Part shown: in pieces, positions 8,443 to 17,371 of the stretch | Position numbering within the stretch: position 1 is the first letter of the stretch | Layout of the letters: every line of letters begins with the position of its first letter | Source: Bacteroidales bacterium | GTDB lineage: Bacteria > Bacteroidota > Bacteroidia > Bacteroidales > VadinHA17 | Direction: 5' to 3' | NCBI GenBank assembly: GCA_009877105.1 | Contig: WXFD01000026.1 | Location: forward strand, 1 to 64,000 | DNA: 64,000 nt | Notes under the pieces: model-generated | Told to the model about the DNA's origin: nothing | Database searches by the model: none | What the model saw: only the letters and a program-made list of their open reading frames with translations | Made by a program: the position numbers and the translations under genes

Positions 8443-8514
8443 TAGTCCCACCAGGAATCGAACCTGAATCTAAGGTTTAGGAAACCTTCGTTCTATCCAT
8501 TGAACTATGGGACC
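8443..8514 (-). tRNA. tRNA-Arg (anticodon CCT)
   Basis: Reading the minus strand gives a complete 72-base cloverleaf. The acceptor stem is GGTCCCA with TGGGACT (one G-T pair) and a discriminator A. The D-arm is GTTC-AATGGATA-GAAC. The anticodon stem AAGGT/ACCTT encloses the loop TTCCTAA, with anticodon CCT at 8479-8481 decoding AGG. The variable loop is five bases, and the T-arm TCAGG-TTCGAAT-CCTGG is intact. CCA is not encoded. Its 3' end faces the A+T-rich restriction/toxin-antitoxin island, the typical arrangement for an integration target, although no integrase is visible in the window. Confidence 0.97.
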
Positions 8515-8656
8515 AGTTTCAGAGGCATAAAAATAATCCTTTTTTTCCTGATTGCAAATCAGTGATCAATTTACCCCGAAACCTGCCTTCACTGAACCGT
8601 TCCGAAAAGATTGAAACTTCTGCATCAATTACAAACGGCTTACGGAAAAACAAAAT

Positions 8657-8688
8657 TTTGACTTGGATTCCGTTTCTTCATAACTTTG
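8657..8688 (+). promoter_or_regulatory. Bacteroidota-type promoter for the S9 peptidase
   Basis: TTTG at 8657-8660 is followed after 20 bases by TAACTTTG at 8681-8688, matching the Bacteroidota sigma-ABfr consensus (TTTG, 19-20 bases, TAnnTTTG). Transcription would begin near 8695, ten or so bases ahead of the ATG at 8706. This excludes the upstream in-frame ATG at 8562 as the start. Confidence 0.7.
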
Positions 8689-8705
8689 GATCCGGTTGTG
8701 AATTA

Positions 8706-10607
8706 ATGCTTAACGCCATGAAAAGAACAGCACTTGCTATACTTGCCGCCTGCATGCTCTCCTGTACGGGCAAAGAGGGAAAACATATTGAAGAATACAG
8801 CATAAGCCAGCTGTACAAGAACATAAGCATTGCCGGGGGCAGATTTTCCGCCGATGACAGAAAGATCCTCTTCAGCAGTAACGAAACCGGGATCTATAAT
8901 GTTTTCGAAATAAACATTGCCGACAGATCAAGGAAGCAGATCACAAATTCAACCACCGAATCATGCTTTGCAATTGATTATGTTGACGGCACCGGACAAA
9001 TACTCTACTCATCCGACAAGGGCGGGAACGAGAATGACCATATCTTCCTGCTCAGCGAAGACGGCTCGGTAACCGATCTGACCCCCGGCGACAATGTAAA
9101 GGCCGCCTTCACCGGCTGGAACAAGGACAAGACCACAATGTATTTCATGTCGAACAGGAGAGATCCCCGTTTTTTCGACCTGTATAAAATGAATCCCGGG
9201 CAGTGGAAGGAGGAAATGATCTACAGGAACACCGAAGGATTTGAATTTGCAGGCAGCACCCGCGACAGAAGCATTATCGCCCTCTCAAGGTCGGTATCAA
9301 CAAGCGAGTCGAAGCTTTATCTTTACGATATCGCAGCCCGGAAAATGACGGAAGTGTCGGAACCTGACAAACCGGGACTGTATTCCGGAACCGGTTTCAG
9401 CAGTGACAAAAGATTCTTCTATTATACAACCAATGCAGAAAGGGAATTCGCTTACCTTGCAAGCTATGAAACAGCCACGGGCCAGCGCCGGACAATCTAT
9501 GAAACAGACTGGGACGTTGAGGGAGGATGGCTGAGTAAAAATGACAGGTACAGGTTAATCCTCATAAACGACGATGCCAGGAATGTCATAAAAATGTTTG
9601 ATCTCGACACAGGCGAAGAGGTTGCATATCCGGGGATCCCCGGAACCGACATTGTGAATTTCAATATTTCCGACAGTGAGAAATATCTGCTTCTTACTCT
9701 CGGCAGTTCAAAGACAACCGGCGACCTGTATCTCTGGGAGATCGGCTCTGACAAGCCTGAAAGGCTGACCTCGACGATGAATCCTGAAATCAATCCCGAT
9801 AATCTTGCAGATGCGGAAGTTATACGCTACAGGTCGTTTGACGGGCTTGAAATACCCTCAATATTCTATAAGCCCCTCACTGCCACAGTGAAAAACAAGG
9901 TTCCGGCCCTCGTTATGGTCCACGGGGGGCCGGGCGGCCAGTCACGGGTAGGGTACAATCCTCTTGTCCAGTACCTGGTCAATCACGGATATGCCATACT
10001 TGCAGTAAACAACAGGGGAAGCAGCGGTTACGGAAAAAGCTTTTTCAGGATGGATGACCGCAATCATGGCGACAAGGATTTGCGCGACTGCATCTGGGGC
10101 AAAAAATGGCTGCAAAGCCTTGATTACATCGACTCGGCCCGGATAGGCATTATTGGTGGAAGCTATGGCGGATTCATGACAATGGCCGCAATGACCTTCC
10201 ATCCCGACGAGTTCATGGTGGGGGTAAATTTCTTCGGCGTTACCAACTGGCTCCGGACGCTTAAATCGATCCCCCCTTACTGGGCATCGTTCCGTGAGGC
10301 CCTTTACAACGAAATGGGCGATCCGTACACCGCCGATTCCGTACGGTTATACGATATTTCTCCCCTGTTCCATGCAGGCAACATCAGGAACCCGGTCATG
10401 GTGCTCCAGGGGGCCAACGATCCGAGGGTGCTGAAGGTTGAATCGGATGAAATAGTCGCTGCCGCGAAGGCAAATAACGTTCCTGTCGAATATATCGTCT
10501 TCGCCGATGAGGGCCACGGATTCATCAGGAAGGAAAATGAGATCAGGGGCGACTCCCTGATACTGGTATTCCTCGACAGGTTCCTTAAAAACGCTGCCGT
10601 ATTCTGA
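8706..10607 (+). CDS. S9 family prolyl oligopeptidase-like lipoprotein peptidase
   Basis: An exported serine peptidase of the prolyl oligopeptidase/acylaminoacyl peptidase family that cleaves short peptides. From the start at 8706 it has 633 residues: a lipoprotein signal (ILAACMLSC lipobox), a WD40/TolB-like beta-propeller over most of the first 390 residues, and a C-terminal alpha/beta-hydrolase domain. The catalytic triad is visible as S486 in GGSYGGF, D572 in GANDPR and H604 in EGHGF. The frame is open back to 8562, but the promoter at 8657-8688 and the signal peptide favour 8706 (or the ATG at 8718). It probably works on the cell surface or in the periplasm, alongside the downstream tricorn-like protease, in peptide scavenging. 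Confidence 0.93.
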   Translation: MLNAMKRTALAILAACMLSCTGKEGKHIEEYSISQLYKNISIAGGRFSADDRKILFSSNETGIYNVFEINIADRSRKQITNSTTESCFAIDYVDGTGQILYSSDKGGNENDHIFLLSEDGSVTDLTPGDNVKAAFTGWNKDKTTMYFMSNRRDPRFFDLYKMNPGQWKEEMIYRNTEGFEFAGSTRDRSIIALSRSVSTSESKLYLYDIAARKMTEVSEPDKPGLYSGTGFSSDKRFFYYTTNAEREFAYLASYETATGQRRTIYETDWDVEGGWLSKNDRYRLILINDDARNVIKMFDLDTGEEVAYPGIPGTDIVNFNISDSEKYLLLTLGSSKTTGDLYLWEIGSDKPERLTSTMNPEINPDNLADAEVIRYRSFDGLEIPSIFYKPLTATVKNKVPALVMVHGGPGGQSRVGYNPLVQYLVNHGYAILAVNNRGSSGYGKSFFRMDDRNHGDKDLRDCIWGKKWLQSLDYIDSARIGIIGGSYGGFMTMAAMTFHPDEFMVGVNFFGVTNWLRTLKSIPPYWASFREALYNEMGDPYTADSVRLYDISPLFHAGNIRNPVMVLQGANDPRVLKVESDEIVAAAKANNVPVEYIVFADEGHGFIRKENEIRGDSLILVFLDRFLKNAAVF

Positions 10608-10764
10608 CCGCGTCGCAGAAGCGATAGTTTGCCGGTTAATCTGCATTTTTTCCGGCTGTGAGAACACATCTCCTGGCCTGCCGTTCAGATTTATTGTTTA
10701 ATGCCGCCATTTTCATCACCATGTTGTGACTGATTTTTTAATAACTTGCAGGAAATTCAATGCC

Positions 10765-11052
10765 ATGTTATTATCTTCCTGCGGATTAAAATGCAATGAG
10801 TGTGAATACTTTAACACAACATGTACCGGATGTTTCGAGGTAAAGGGTTCAACTTTCTGGGCAAAGGAAATGATGCCCGGAAAAGTATGTCCTTTATTTG
10901 ACTGTGCCGTAAACCGGAAAAACCTTGAGCATTGCGGTGGCTGCAGCGAACTTCCCTGCAGTCTGTTTTACGACATGAAGGACCCGGAATCGAGCGAAGA
11001 GGAACATCTGAAATCGATAGATGAAAGGATCACCCTCCTCAGGGCAAATTAA
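10765..11052 (+). CDS. DUF3795 cysteine-rich small protein
   Basis: A 95-residue cytosolic protein packed with cysteines: CGLKCNECEYF near the N-terminus, TCTGC, then CPLFDC, and HCGGCSELPC. The spacing is characteristic of DUF3795, presumed to bind zinc or another metal; its function is unknown. The open frame extends upstream to 10726, but the methionine at 10765, followed directly by LLSSCGLKCNEC, fits how family members begin. It ends 28 bases ahead of the tricorn-like protease start and could be cotranscribed with it. No membrane segment or signal is present. Confidence 0.85.
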   Translation: MLLSSCGLKCNECEYFNTTCTGCFEVKGSTFWAKEMMPGKVCPLFDCAVNRKNLEHCGGCSELPCSLFYDMKDPESSEEEHLKSIDERITLLRAN

Positions 11053-11080
11053 AATCATATTTTCATTCATTCTTTTAACA

Positions 11081-14000
11081 ATGAAACGGATAATCCTATT
11101 TCTCATCGGGGTTTCATTACCGGTATTTCTTTTTTCCCAAACCGAACCATTGTGGCTGAGATATCCCTCAATATCGCCTGATGGCCGGAAGATTGCCTTC
11201 ACTTATAAAGGCGACATATATATCGTCGGGTCAGACGGCGGGACCGCTGTCCCGTTAACTTTTCACGAAGGGCATGACTTCATGCCTGTCTGGAGCCGCG
11301 ATGGCAGGCAAATTGCCTTTGCATCAGACAGGTACGGAAATTTTGATGTTTTTATCGTGGATGCCGAAGGGGGGGAGCCGGTGCGGCTGACATGGCATTC
11401 GGCAAATGAATATCCCTATACTTTTACCTCCGACAACCGGTATGTCATCTTCGGAGGCGCGCGGCTGGACGCAGCGAGCAATAGGCAGTACCCGGCGGAA
11501 TACCTGCCTGAGGTTTACATGGTGCCCGCAGCGGGCGGCAGGATAGAACAACTGTGGACGATCCCTGGCGAAGACGTAAAAAGTTCCCGTAACGGCGACT
11601 TCTTCGTTTATCATGATAAAAAGGGAGGGGAAAATGCCTGGAGAAAACATCATGTCTCATCTGTTGCCCGTGATATCTGGCTGTGGGAACGGGCAGGCAA
11701 CAGGCATACAATGATCACATCGTTCAGGGGTGAGGACCGGAACCCGGTTTTTTCGCCCGATGAAAAATCCATTTTTTACCTGAGCGAGGAAAGCGGAAGT
11801 TTCAATGTGCACTCACTGCCGCTTTCGGACCCTTCGCAAAGAAAACAGGTCACTTTTTTCAAGGGAAGCCCGGTTCGATTTCTCAGCAGCTCTGATGCAG
11901 GCCTGCTCTGTTTCGGCTTCGGCGGGTCGGTTCATACTCTGGAACCGGGCGGAGAGCCTGAAAAAGTCAGGATCATTGTAAATACCGGCGGGAAAAACAA
12001 TAACGAACAGGTTTTACAGCCTGGCGGTGGTGTGAGGGAAATGACCGTCTCGCCCAAAGGGAAGGAGATTGCATTCATTGTCAGGGGTGAAGTGTTCGTT
12101 ACATCAGCCGATGGCGGAATAACTAAGCGTATAACCAGCACCCCCGAAGAGGAAAGATTTCTAAGATTCTCACCCACGGGCGATACCCTGATCTATGCCA
12201 GTGAGCGTGAAGGAAAATGGCAGATCTTCATGACCAGGATCGTAAGAAAGGAAGAGCCGTATTTTTATGCCTCGACCATTTTAAAGGAAGAACTGCTTGT
12301 CAGGAGCGATCATGACTGCTATCAGCCCGAAATTTCACCCGACGGGAAGGAAATAGCATATATCAGCGACAGGCGGTCGCTGGAGGTATACAATATCAGA
12401 ACCGGCCGGATCCGTACTTTGCTGACACCCGATGAAATAATCTACATGTCGGAGGGCGACCAGTATTTCCAGTGGAGCCCCGACAGCAAGTGGATACTTG
12501 CCGAATACTCGCCTATAATGTCAAATTCTGAAGTGGCCCTAATCCCTGCCGATGGTACGGGTGCGCCGGTAAACCTGACCCGCAGCGGGTACAGCGATTA
12601 CCGGCCCGTGTGGGCAAACAAGGGAAAACAGATGCTTTGGTTCAGCGACAGGGACGGGCTGAGAAGCTATGCGAACAGCGGCAACAGGCAGGCCGATGTC
12701 TATTCGATGTTCTTTACCCGCGATGCATGGGACCGCTTCAGGCTCAGCAAGGAAGATTATGCACTTCTGAAGGAAATTGAGGAAAAAGAAAAGGAAAAAG
12801 AAAAAAAGGAAAAGGAGAAGTCTGACAAGAAGAAAAAGCAGCCGGAAGCAAGGAAAGACACTTCACTCGTAATTGAATTTGAAGGTATTCATGACAGGAA
12901 ATCCCGCCTTACCATCCATTCGTCATCACTCAGCGATGCGGTACTTTCAAAAGACAATGAAACCCTATACTATCTGGCCCGGTTTGAGAAGGGGCTTAAC
13001 CTGTGGAGCACCAACCTGCGCACCAAAGACACCAGGATGGAACTCGCCCTTGATGCCGGTTCGGCCAGGATGCAATGGGACAGGGAGATGAAGCACCTCT
13101 TCCTGCTCTCGGACGGTAAAATATTTAAGATCAATCCTGAAGGATGGAAGAAGGAAGCGGTTTCATTCACGGCCGAACTTACGATTGACCAGAACGCGGA
13201 AAGGGAAAGCATGTTTAATCATGTCTGGCTCAGGACCAAGGCAATGTTCTATACCCCTGCGCTCCATGGCGCGCCCTGGGATCTCCTTTACGGAGAGTAC
13301 AAAAAGTTCCTCCCCCACATAAGCAACGGTCATGAATTCACCGAACTGCTGTCTGAAATGCTCGGAGAGCTGAATGTTTCCCATTCCGGGGCAAGATACT
13401 CCGCCCCGCGGCCGGAAGATGACAATACTGCATCGCTGGGTATATTCGTTGATTACAGTTATGCCGGGAAAGGAATCCGCATCGATGAAGTGATAAAAGA
13501 CGGTCCTCTTGACAGAACCTCTTTCACGGTACTCCCGGGTATGATTATTGAAGAAATTGACGGGGAGCCTATCCTGCCGGATCGCGACTATGCTGCATAT
13601 CTTAACCGCAAAGCCGGAAAAATCACTCTCCTGACAGTATACGATCCCCGGGCCGGCAGCCGCCAGGGTGTTTCAATGAAACCCGTCAGCGGGAGCGAAG
13701 AGGCCGGCCTGCTTTACAGGAGATGGGTAAGGAAGAACAAGGAGGAGGTTGATAAAATCAGCAACGGCATGCTTGGCTATGTTCATGTGCCGGGGATGTC
13801 GGACGGACCGTACCGCAATGTATACGAGGAGATGATGGGCAGGTATTCTGACCGCAAGGGTGTGATAGTGGATACAAGGTTCAATAACGGCGGCGACCTG
13901 GTATCGGATTTGACAATGTTCTTTACCGGCAGGAAATATCTTGAATATGCCACGGAAAGCCGCATCGTTGGGTATGAACCCAATTTCAGGTGGACCGGGC

Positions 14001-14320
14001 CAACCGTGGCCATGTTCAACGAGGCGAATTACAGCGACGGTCACTGTTTCGCATGCGGGTACAAGGAGCTCGGGATAGGAACAACCATTGGCATGCCGGT
14101 TCCCGGAACATGCAGCTACGCCGGCTGGGAAATGCTCCAGAACGGGACGATAAGGTGGGGCGCGGTGCCGGTTAGCACAAGGGACATCAACGGCCGCTGG
14201 CTTGAGAATGTGGAAACGGTGCCGGACATTGTGATAAAAAATGAACCCGGACTGATTAGCAGCGGACGCGATCAGCAGCTTGAAAAGGCTGTTGAGGAAC
14301 TGATGAGGACGGCAAAATGA
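11081..14320 (+). CDS. Tricorn-like S41 family protease with signal peptide
   Basis: A 1079-residue exported protease related to archaeal tricorn. Residues 1-20 are a signal peptide ending FLFSQ. Two beta-propeller regions (about 25-560) with repeated SPDG/IAF-type blades are followed by a highly charged Lys/Glu linker (about 565-597), then the tricorn core, a PDZ-like segment (about 790-880) and the S41 catalytic domain. H768 in NVSHSG and S985 in NEANYSDGH align with the tricorn catalytic His and Ser. The start at 11081 is chosen because it begins the signal sequence; the frame is open to 11021 but that part overlaps the DUF3795 gene. It probably degrades peptides in the periplasm together with the upstream S9 peptidase. 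Confidence 0.92.
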   Translation: MKRIILFLIGVSLPVFLFSQTEPLWLRYPSISPDGRKIAFTYKGDIYIVGSDGGTAVPLTFHEGHDFMPVWSRDGRQIAFASDRYGNFDVFIVDAEGGEPVRLTWHSANEYPYTFTSDNRYVIFGGARLDAASNRQYPAEYLPEVYMVPAAGGRIEQLWTIPGEDVKSSRNGDFFVYHDKKGGENAWRKHHVSSVARDIWLWERAGNRHTMITSFRGEDRNPVFSPDEKSIFYLSEESGSFNVHSLPLSDPSQRKQVTFFKGSPVRFLSSSDAGLLCFGFGGSVHTLEPGGEPEKVRIIVNTGGKNNNEQVLQPGGGVREMTVSPKGKEIAFIVRGEVFVTSADGGITKRITSTPEEERFLRFSPTGDTLIYASEREGKWQIFMTRIVRKEEPYFYASTILKEELLVRSDHDCYQPEISPDGKEIAYISDRRSLEVYNIRTGRIRTLLTPDEIIYMSEGDQYFQWSPDSKWILAEYSPIMSNSEVALIPADGTGAPVNLTRSGYSDYRPVWANKGKQMLWFSDRDGLRSYANSGNRQADVYSMFFTRDAWDRFRLSKEDYALLKEIEEKEKEKEKKEKEKSDKKKKQPEARKDTSLVIEFEGIHDRKSRLTIHSSSLSDAVLSKDNETLYYLARFEKGLNLWSTNLRTKDTRMELALDAGSARMQWDREMKHLFLLSDGKIFKINPEGWKKEAVSFTAELTIDQNAERESMFNHVWLRTKAMFYTPALHGAPWDLLYGEYKKFLPHISNGHEFTELLSEMLGELNVSHSGARYSAPRPEDDNTASLGIFVDYSYAGKGIRIDEVIKDGPLDRTSFTVLPGMIIEEIDGEPILPDRDYAAYLNRKAGKITLLTVYDPRAGSRQGVSMKPVSGSEEAGLLYRRWVRKNKEEVDKISNGMLGYVHVPGMSDGPYRNVYEEMMGRYSDRKGVIVDTRFNNGGDLVSDLTMFFTGRKYLEYATESRIVGYEPNFRWTGPTVAMFNEANYSDGHCFACGYKELGIGTTIGMPVPGTCSYAGWEMLQNGTIRWGAVPVSTRDINGRWLENVETVPDIVIKNEPGLISSGRDQQLEKAVEELMRTAK

Positions 14321-14332
14321 AACGGTAAAGCT

Positions 14333-14722
14333 TCAGGCAGAGATCTGCCTCAGCTTTATTTCATGCCCCGTCCTGCCAGCAAAGGGCTCAATACTGCTGA
14401 TGCTGATAAGCAGAAGGTATCTTTTGCCCGCCCAACGGTAAAACAGATCATCAGGCAGCATCAGCTTATCCTGGTTCCTGATGATCAGTTCATAGGATTC
14501 TTCCCTTGTCAGCCGCCGTGAATAATAAACATTCCCGGCAACGGCCCTTGCCCTGATCCCGTTCCTGCCCCTGTCGTAGGCAAGATAAAGCACATCGCCC
14601 TTAACAATCTCCGGGTGAGGCTCACTGGTTTCATCAAACCCCTGGATTATCATTGCCTTATTGCCGTTTAAAAGCTCATCGATCTCATCCCAGGTATCTT
14701 CGAAAAAAATCAAATGATCCAT
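14333..14722 (-). CDS. Small PUA/ASCH-like domain protein, function unknown
   Basis: A soluble protein of 129 residues from the methionine at 14722; the frame is open to 14800, which would add 26 residues with little family-like character. It begins DHLIFFEDTWDEIDELLNG, followed by a strand-turn pattern (KAMIIQGFDE, KGDVLYLAYDRG, RARAVAGNVYYSRRL) that resembles compact beta-barrel PUA/ASCH/EVE-type RNA- or nucleotide-binding domains. I cannot place it in a named family. It follows the M28 aminopeptidase gene on the same strand with a gap of about 200 bases and converges with the tricorn-like protease gene. Confidence 0.55.
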   Translation of the reverse strand: MDHLIFFEDTWDEIDELLNGNKAMIIQGFDETSEPHPEIVKGDVLYLAYDRGRNGIRARAVAGNVYYSRRLTREESYELIIRNQDKLMLPDDLFYRWAGKRYLLLISISSIEPFAGRTGHEIKLRQISA

Positions 14723-14938
14723 ATTAACCCCATGTTTTAAACTGCAGGCAGTGCAATGATCCGGGTAACGTCCCGGGCCTGCCTGATTGGTCATGTACAA
14801 TAAAGACTGTTAAAAAACAGAAATGTTACAGGGGGAAATAATTTTTTTTTGGTAAAACGGTTTAATGAGTGCGAAGGCCCCGTGTGCCGACCGGAAATCA
14901 CCGCAGGAAACTGGTTGTCATCGGCTGACACAGTAAAG

Positions 14939-16528
14939 TCACTGCCTGCCTGAGTTGGCAATCCTGTATCCCGTGAGAAACGCCAGTTTTGCAGCTTTTT
15001 CCATCTTTTCGAAATCAATTTTCGAAGTGTCATCTTCCGGTTGGTGAAGATCGGCATGTATACCGGTATGGAAAAACAGCCATGGTACTCCTTTTTCTGC
15101 AAAGCTTTGATGATCGCTGCTGCCGAACTCCATTTGTTCCCCCATTTCGAGAACCGACAGGCCGGCTTTTCCTGCACTGCGCAGCATCTGCTTCCTGAAT
15201 TCATTTTTTATATTTCCTGAATAAACCTGTATCTCATTTGGGCCGGTAACATCGAGAGGGGTTCCGAAAAAATCCCCGGTGTCGGCAGGTGTAATGCTCC
15301 TGCCAATCATATCCAGATTTATGTTTAGAATGGTTCGGTCGGTCGGAATGACAGGATGCCTGGCATAATATTCCGAACCCAGGAGTCCTTTTTCTTCAGC
15401 ATTCATCCATGCAAATACAACTGACCGGAGGGGACGTTTCCGCAGGCTCCGGAAAGCTTCGGCAATTTCAAGCAAACCGGCGGTTCCCGATGCATTGTCA
15501 TCGGCACCGTTGAATATCGTGCTGTCGGAGGCCATGCCGACATGATCGAAATGTGCTGTGTAAACAATGCATTCGTTTTTCAGAACGGGATCTGAACCTT
15601 CAATCATGCCGATGACATTCGATGCAGTGTACTCGCGTGTCTCCGGGGGTGAATCGATGCTTACCCTTATTCCGGGTATGGCTGTTGAACACGGTATTTT
15701 CATGCTGCCGATCATTTCCTGGAACTGTTTCAATGATGTTCCCGCAGGTGAAAGCAGGATGTCTGCAGTCATTCCCGTGATAAAATAAATTCCCGGCAGG
15801 CTGGCTTCACTCTGATCCTCCAGGAGACTCGTCCGTTCAGTGTCAAGGAAATAGTCTGCCAGTCCCGATTCCCAGGGATCTGAAAAACTGTTTTTCGGGT
15901 CATAAACCATCAGGACAGCTTTTGGCTCCCTCATGATTAACGACAGCAGCTTGATGGCTTCAGCCTTTTCATCAAAGACATAGCCTGCATTGACACCTGA
16001 TGAATCGGCTATGGCAGGATTGCGGGTCATAACAAGTACTATCTTGTCTTTAATATCGATATCTCCGAGATCGCTGTTATCTGTCCGTGTGTCATCATAT
16101 CCGTATCCCGCAAAAACCAGCTCCCCGGAAGTCTCCGATATGCCGTACCTTCCCATGAGTGTGACAACCGAATCGGTGGAGAAAATCCTGGCTCCGCCGG
16201 CATCAGAAACAACCAGGCTGGTCTTTACGATCCGGGTCGACGTCAGGTCAAAATGCTGAAGGTAGCTTCCGTTGCCATAAGGCGGTTCAATGCCCATTCT
16301 CCTGAGATTGCTCTCAATAAAAACCGATGCAATATTGTTGGCAACCGTTCCGGCCTCCCTTCCCTGAAGCTCGTCTGAAGCCAGAAAATTCATGTATGCC
16401 CTCAGATCATTCCGATCTATCTGCCTGAGTCCTTTAGCCTGTCCTGATAAATAAGGAAACACGGTGATAAACAGACACAACAGAAGTGTTAATCTTTTCA
16501 CAATGATATGATTAAATGATAGTTCCAA
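14939..16528 (-). CDS. M28 family zinc aminopeptidase, exported
   Basis: A 529-residue secreted metallopeptidase that removes N-terminal residues from peptides. An N-terminal signal segment (LLLCLFITVFPYLSG, about 14-28) precedes a protease-associated insert (about 110-250) and the M28 catalytic domain. Metal and catalytic motifs are complete: TAHFDHVG (His ligand), NGADDNASG (bridging Asp and catalytic region), NAEEKGLLGSEYY (catalytic Glu and ligand Glu), NLDMIGR (Asp ligand) and HADLHQPEDD (last His). The start at 16528 gives a slightly long n-region; valine 10 in the same frame could also start. It is transcribed away from the small HD hydrolase gene. Confidence 0.93.
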   Translation of the reverse strand: MELSFNHIIVKRLTLLLCLFITVFPYLSGQAKGLRQIDRNDLRAYMNFLASDELQGREAGTVANNIASVFIESNLRRMGIEPPYGNGSYLQHFDLTSTRIVKTSLVVSDAGGARIFSTDSVVTLMGRYGISETSGELVFAGYGYDDTRTDNSDLGDIDIKDKIVLVMTRNPAIADSSGVNAGYVFDEKAEAIKLLSLIMREPKAVLMVYDPKNSFSDPWESGLADYFLDTERTSLLEDQSEASLPGIYFITGMTADILLSPAGTSLKQFQEMIGSMKIPCSTAIPGIRVSIDSPPETREYTASNVIGMIEGSDPVLKNECIVYTAHFDHVGMASDSTIFNGADDNASGTAGLLEIAEAFRSLRKRPLRSVVFAWMNAEEKGLLGSEYYARHPVIPTDRTILNINLDMIGRSITPADTGDFFGTPLDVTGPNEIQVYSGNIKNEFRKQMLRSAGKAGLSVLEMGEQMEFGSSDHQSFAEKGVPWLFFHTGIHADLHQPEDDTSKIDFEKMEKAAKLAFLTGYRIANSGRQ

Positions 16529-16645
16529 CCGAAAGACGCCGGTCTGTCATTTGAGGCCGGCAATCATCAGGATTGTCAATTATTTCGTAATATTAGAAAT
16601 ATTTTAAACAGGGTTTGTAATAAGTTATAATTATAATTACGGATC

Positions 16646-17191
16646 ATGCTTAATATCCAGACTCTATACCAGGAGGCCATCAGGTTTGCGGGGAACAGGC
16701 ATCTTGAGGGAAATCAGACCGTGAAGGGAACGCGCCTTCCCTACGTTGTCCATCTGAGCAACGTCGCAATGGAGATCTTCGTGGCAGCCATGCATACAGA
16801 TGATTTTGACCTGGGGTTTGCGGTTCAGGTTGCATTGCTTCATGATACGCTGGAAGACACCTCTACTACGTTTGACGAGTTAAAAGAAAGGTTCGGGGAA
16901 GAAGTTGCCGTGGCAGTTCTTGCATTGTCGAAGGATGAAAGGCTCCCGAAGGAACAACAGGTACCCGACAGCCTGGCAAGGATCCGGGGGCTCAGGAAGG
17001 AAGTTTATGCAGTGAAGCTTGCCGACAGGATAACCAACCTGCAGCCACCCCCGCCCGACTGGAACAGGGAGACTCTCATCAGGTACAGGGATGATTCCGG
17101 CCTCATACTCGAGGCAATGGCGGAAGGAAACCGGTACCTTGCTGAAAGGCTCAGGTCAAAAATTGATGAATATGAAAAATACATCCTCTGA
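16646..17191 (+). CDS. Stand-alone HD domain alarmone hydrolase-like protein
   Basis: A 181-residue cytosolic HD-family phosphohydrolase resembling the hydrolase half of SpoT/RelA and small alarmone hydrolases (MESH1-like). The metal site is visible: H36 in YVVHLSNVA, H66-D67 in LLHDTLEDT with E70/D71, and D127 in KLADRITNL. The synthetase, TGS and ACT domains of long RSH proteins are absent, and the protein is complete at both ends. Expected reaction is removal of pyrophosphate from (p)ppGpp, though an NADPH or other nucleotide substrate is possible. It stands alone between divergently and convergently oriented genes. Confidence 0.85.
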   Translation: MLNIQTLYQEAIRFAGNRHLEGNQTVKGTRLPYVVHLSNVAMEIFVAAMHTDDFDLGFAVQVALLHDTLEDTSTTFDELKERFGEEVAVAVLALSKDERLPKEQQVPDSLARIRGLRKEVYAVKLADRITNLQPPPPDWNRETLIRYRDDSGLILEAMAEGNRYLAERLRSKIDEYEKYIL

Positions 17192-17371
17192 AACGGATCA
17201 TGCCCGTTCAATGAATATGGTTTCACATCGCAAGGAATTTCTGATCCCGGCGGTTTTATGTGCTGTGGTCCGCTGAAAATGATACTGCCATGTATCTGCT
17301 TAAGACACACATATGGCTTTCATATGCGGCTGCCTCAACGGGATGAACCGGTATTGCCGCCCGGGCCAGGT

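Noticed and set aside
8562..8705. Upstream in-frame extension of the S9 peptidase
   Set aside because: A Bacteroidota promoter match at 8657-8688 and the lipoprotein signal starting at 8706/8718 place the start downstream.
14791..15204. 137-codon minus-strand frame with basic residues
   Set aside because: It overlaps the 3' end of the M28 peptidase gene in another frame and has no recognisable features.
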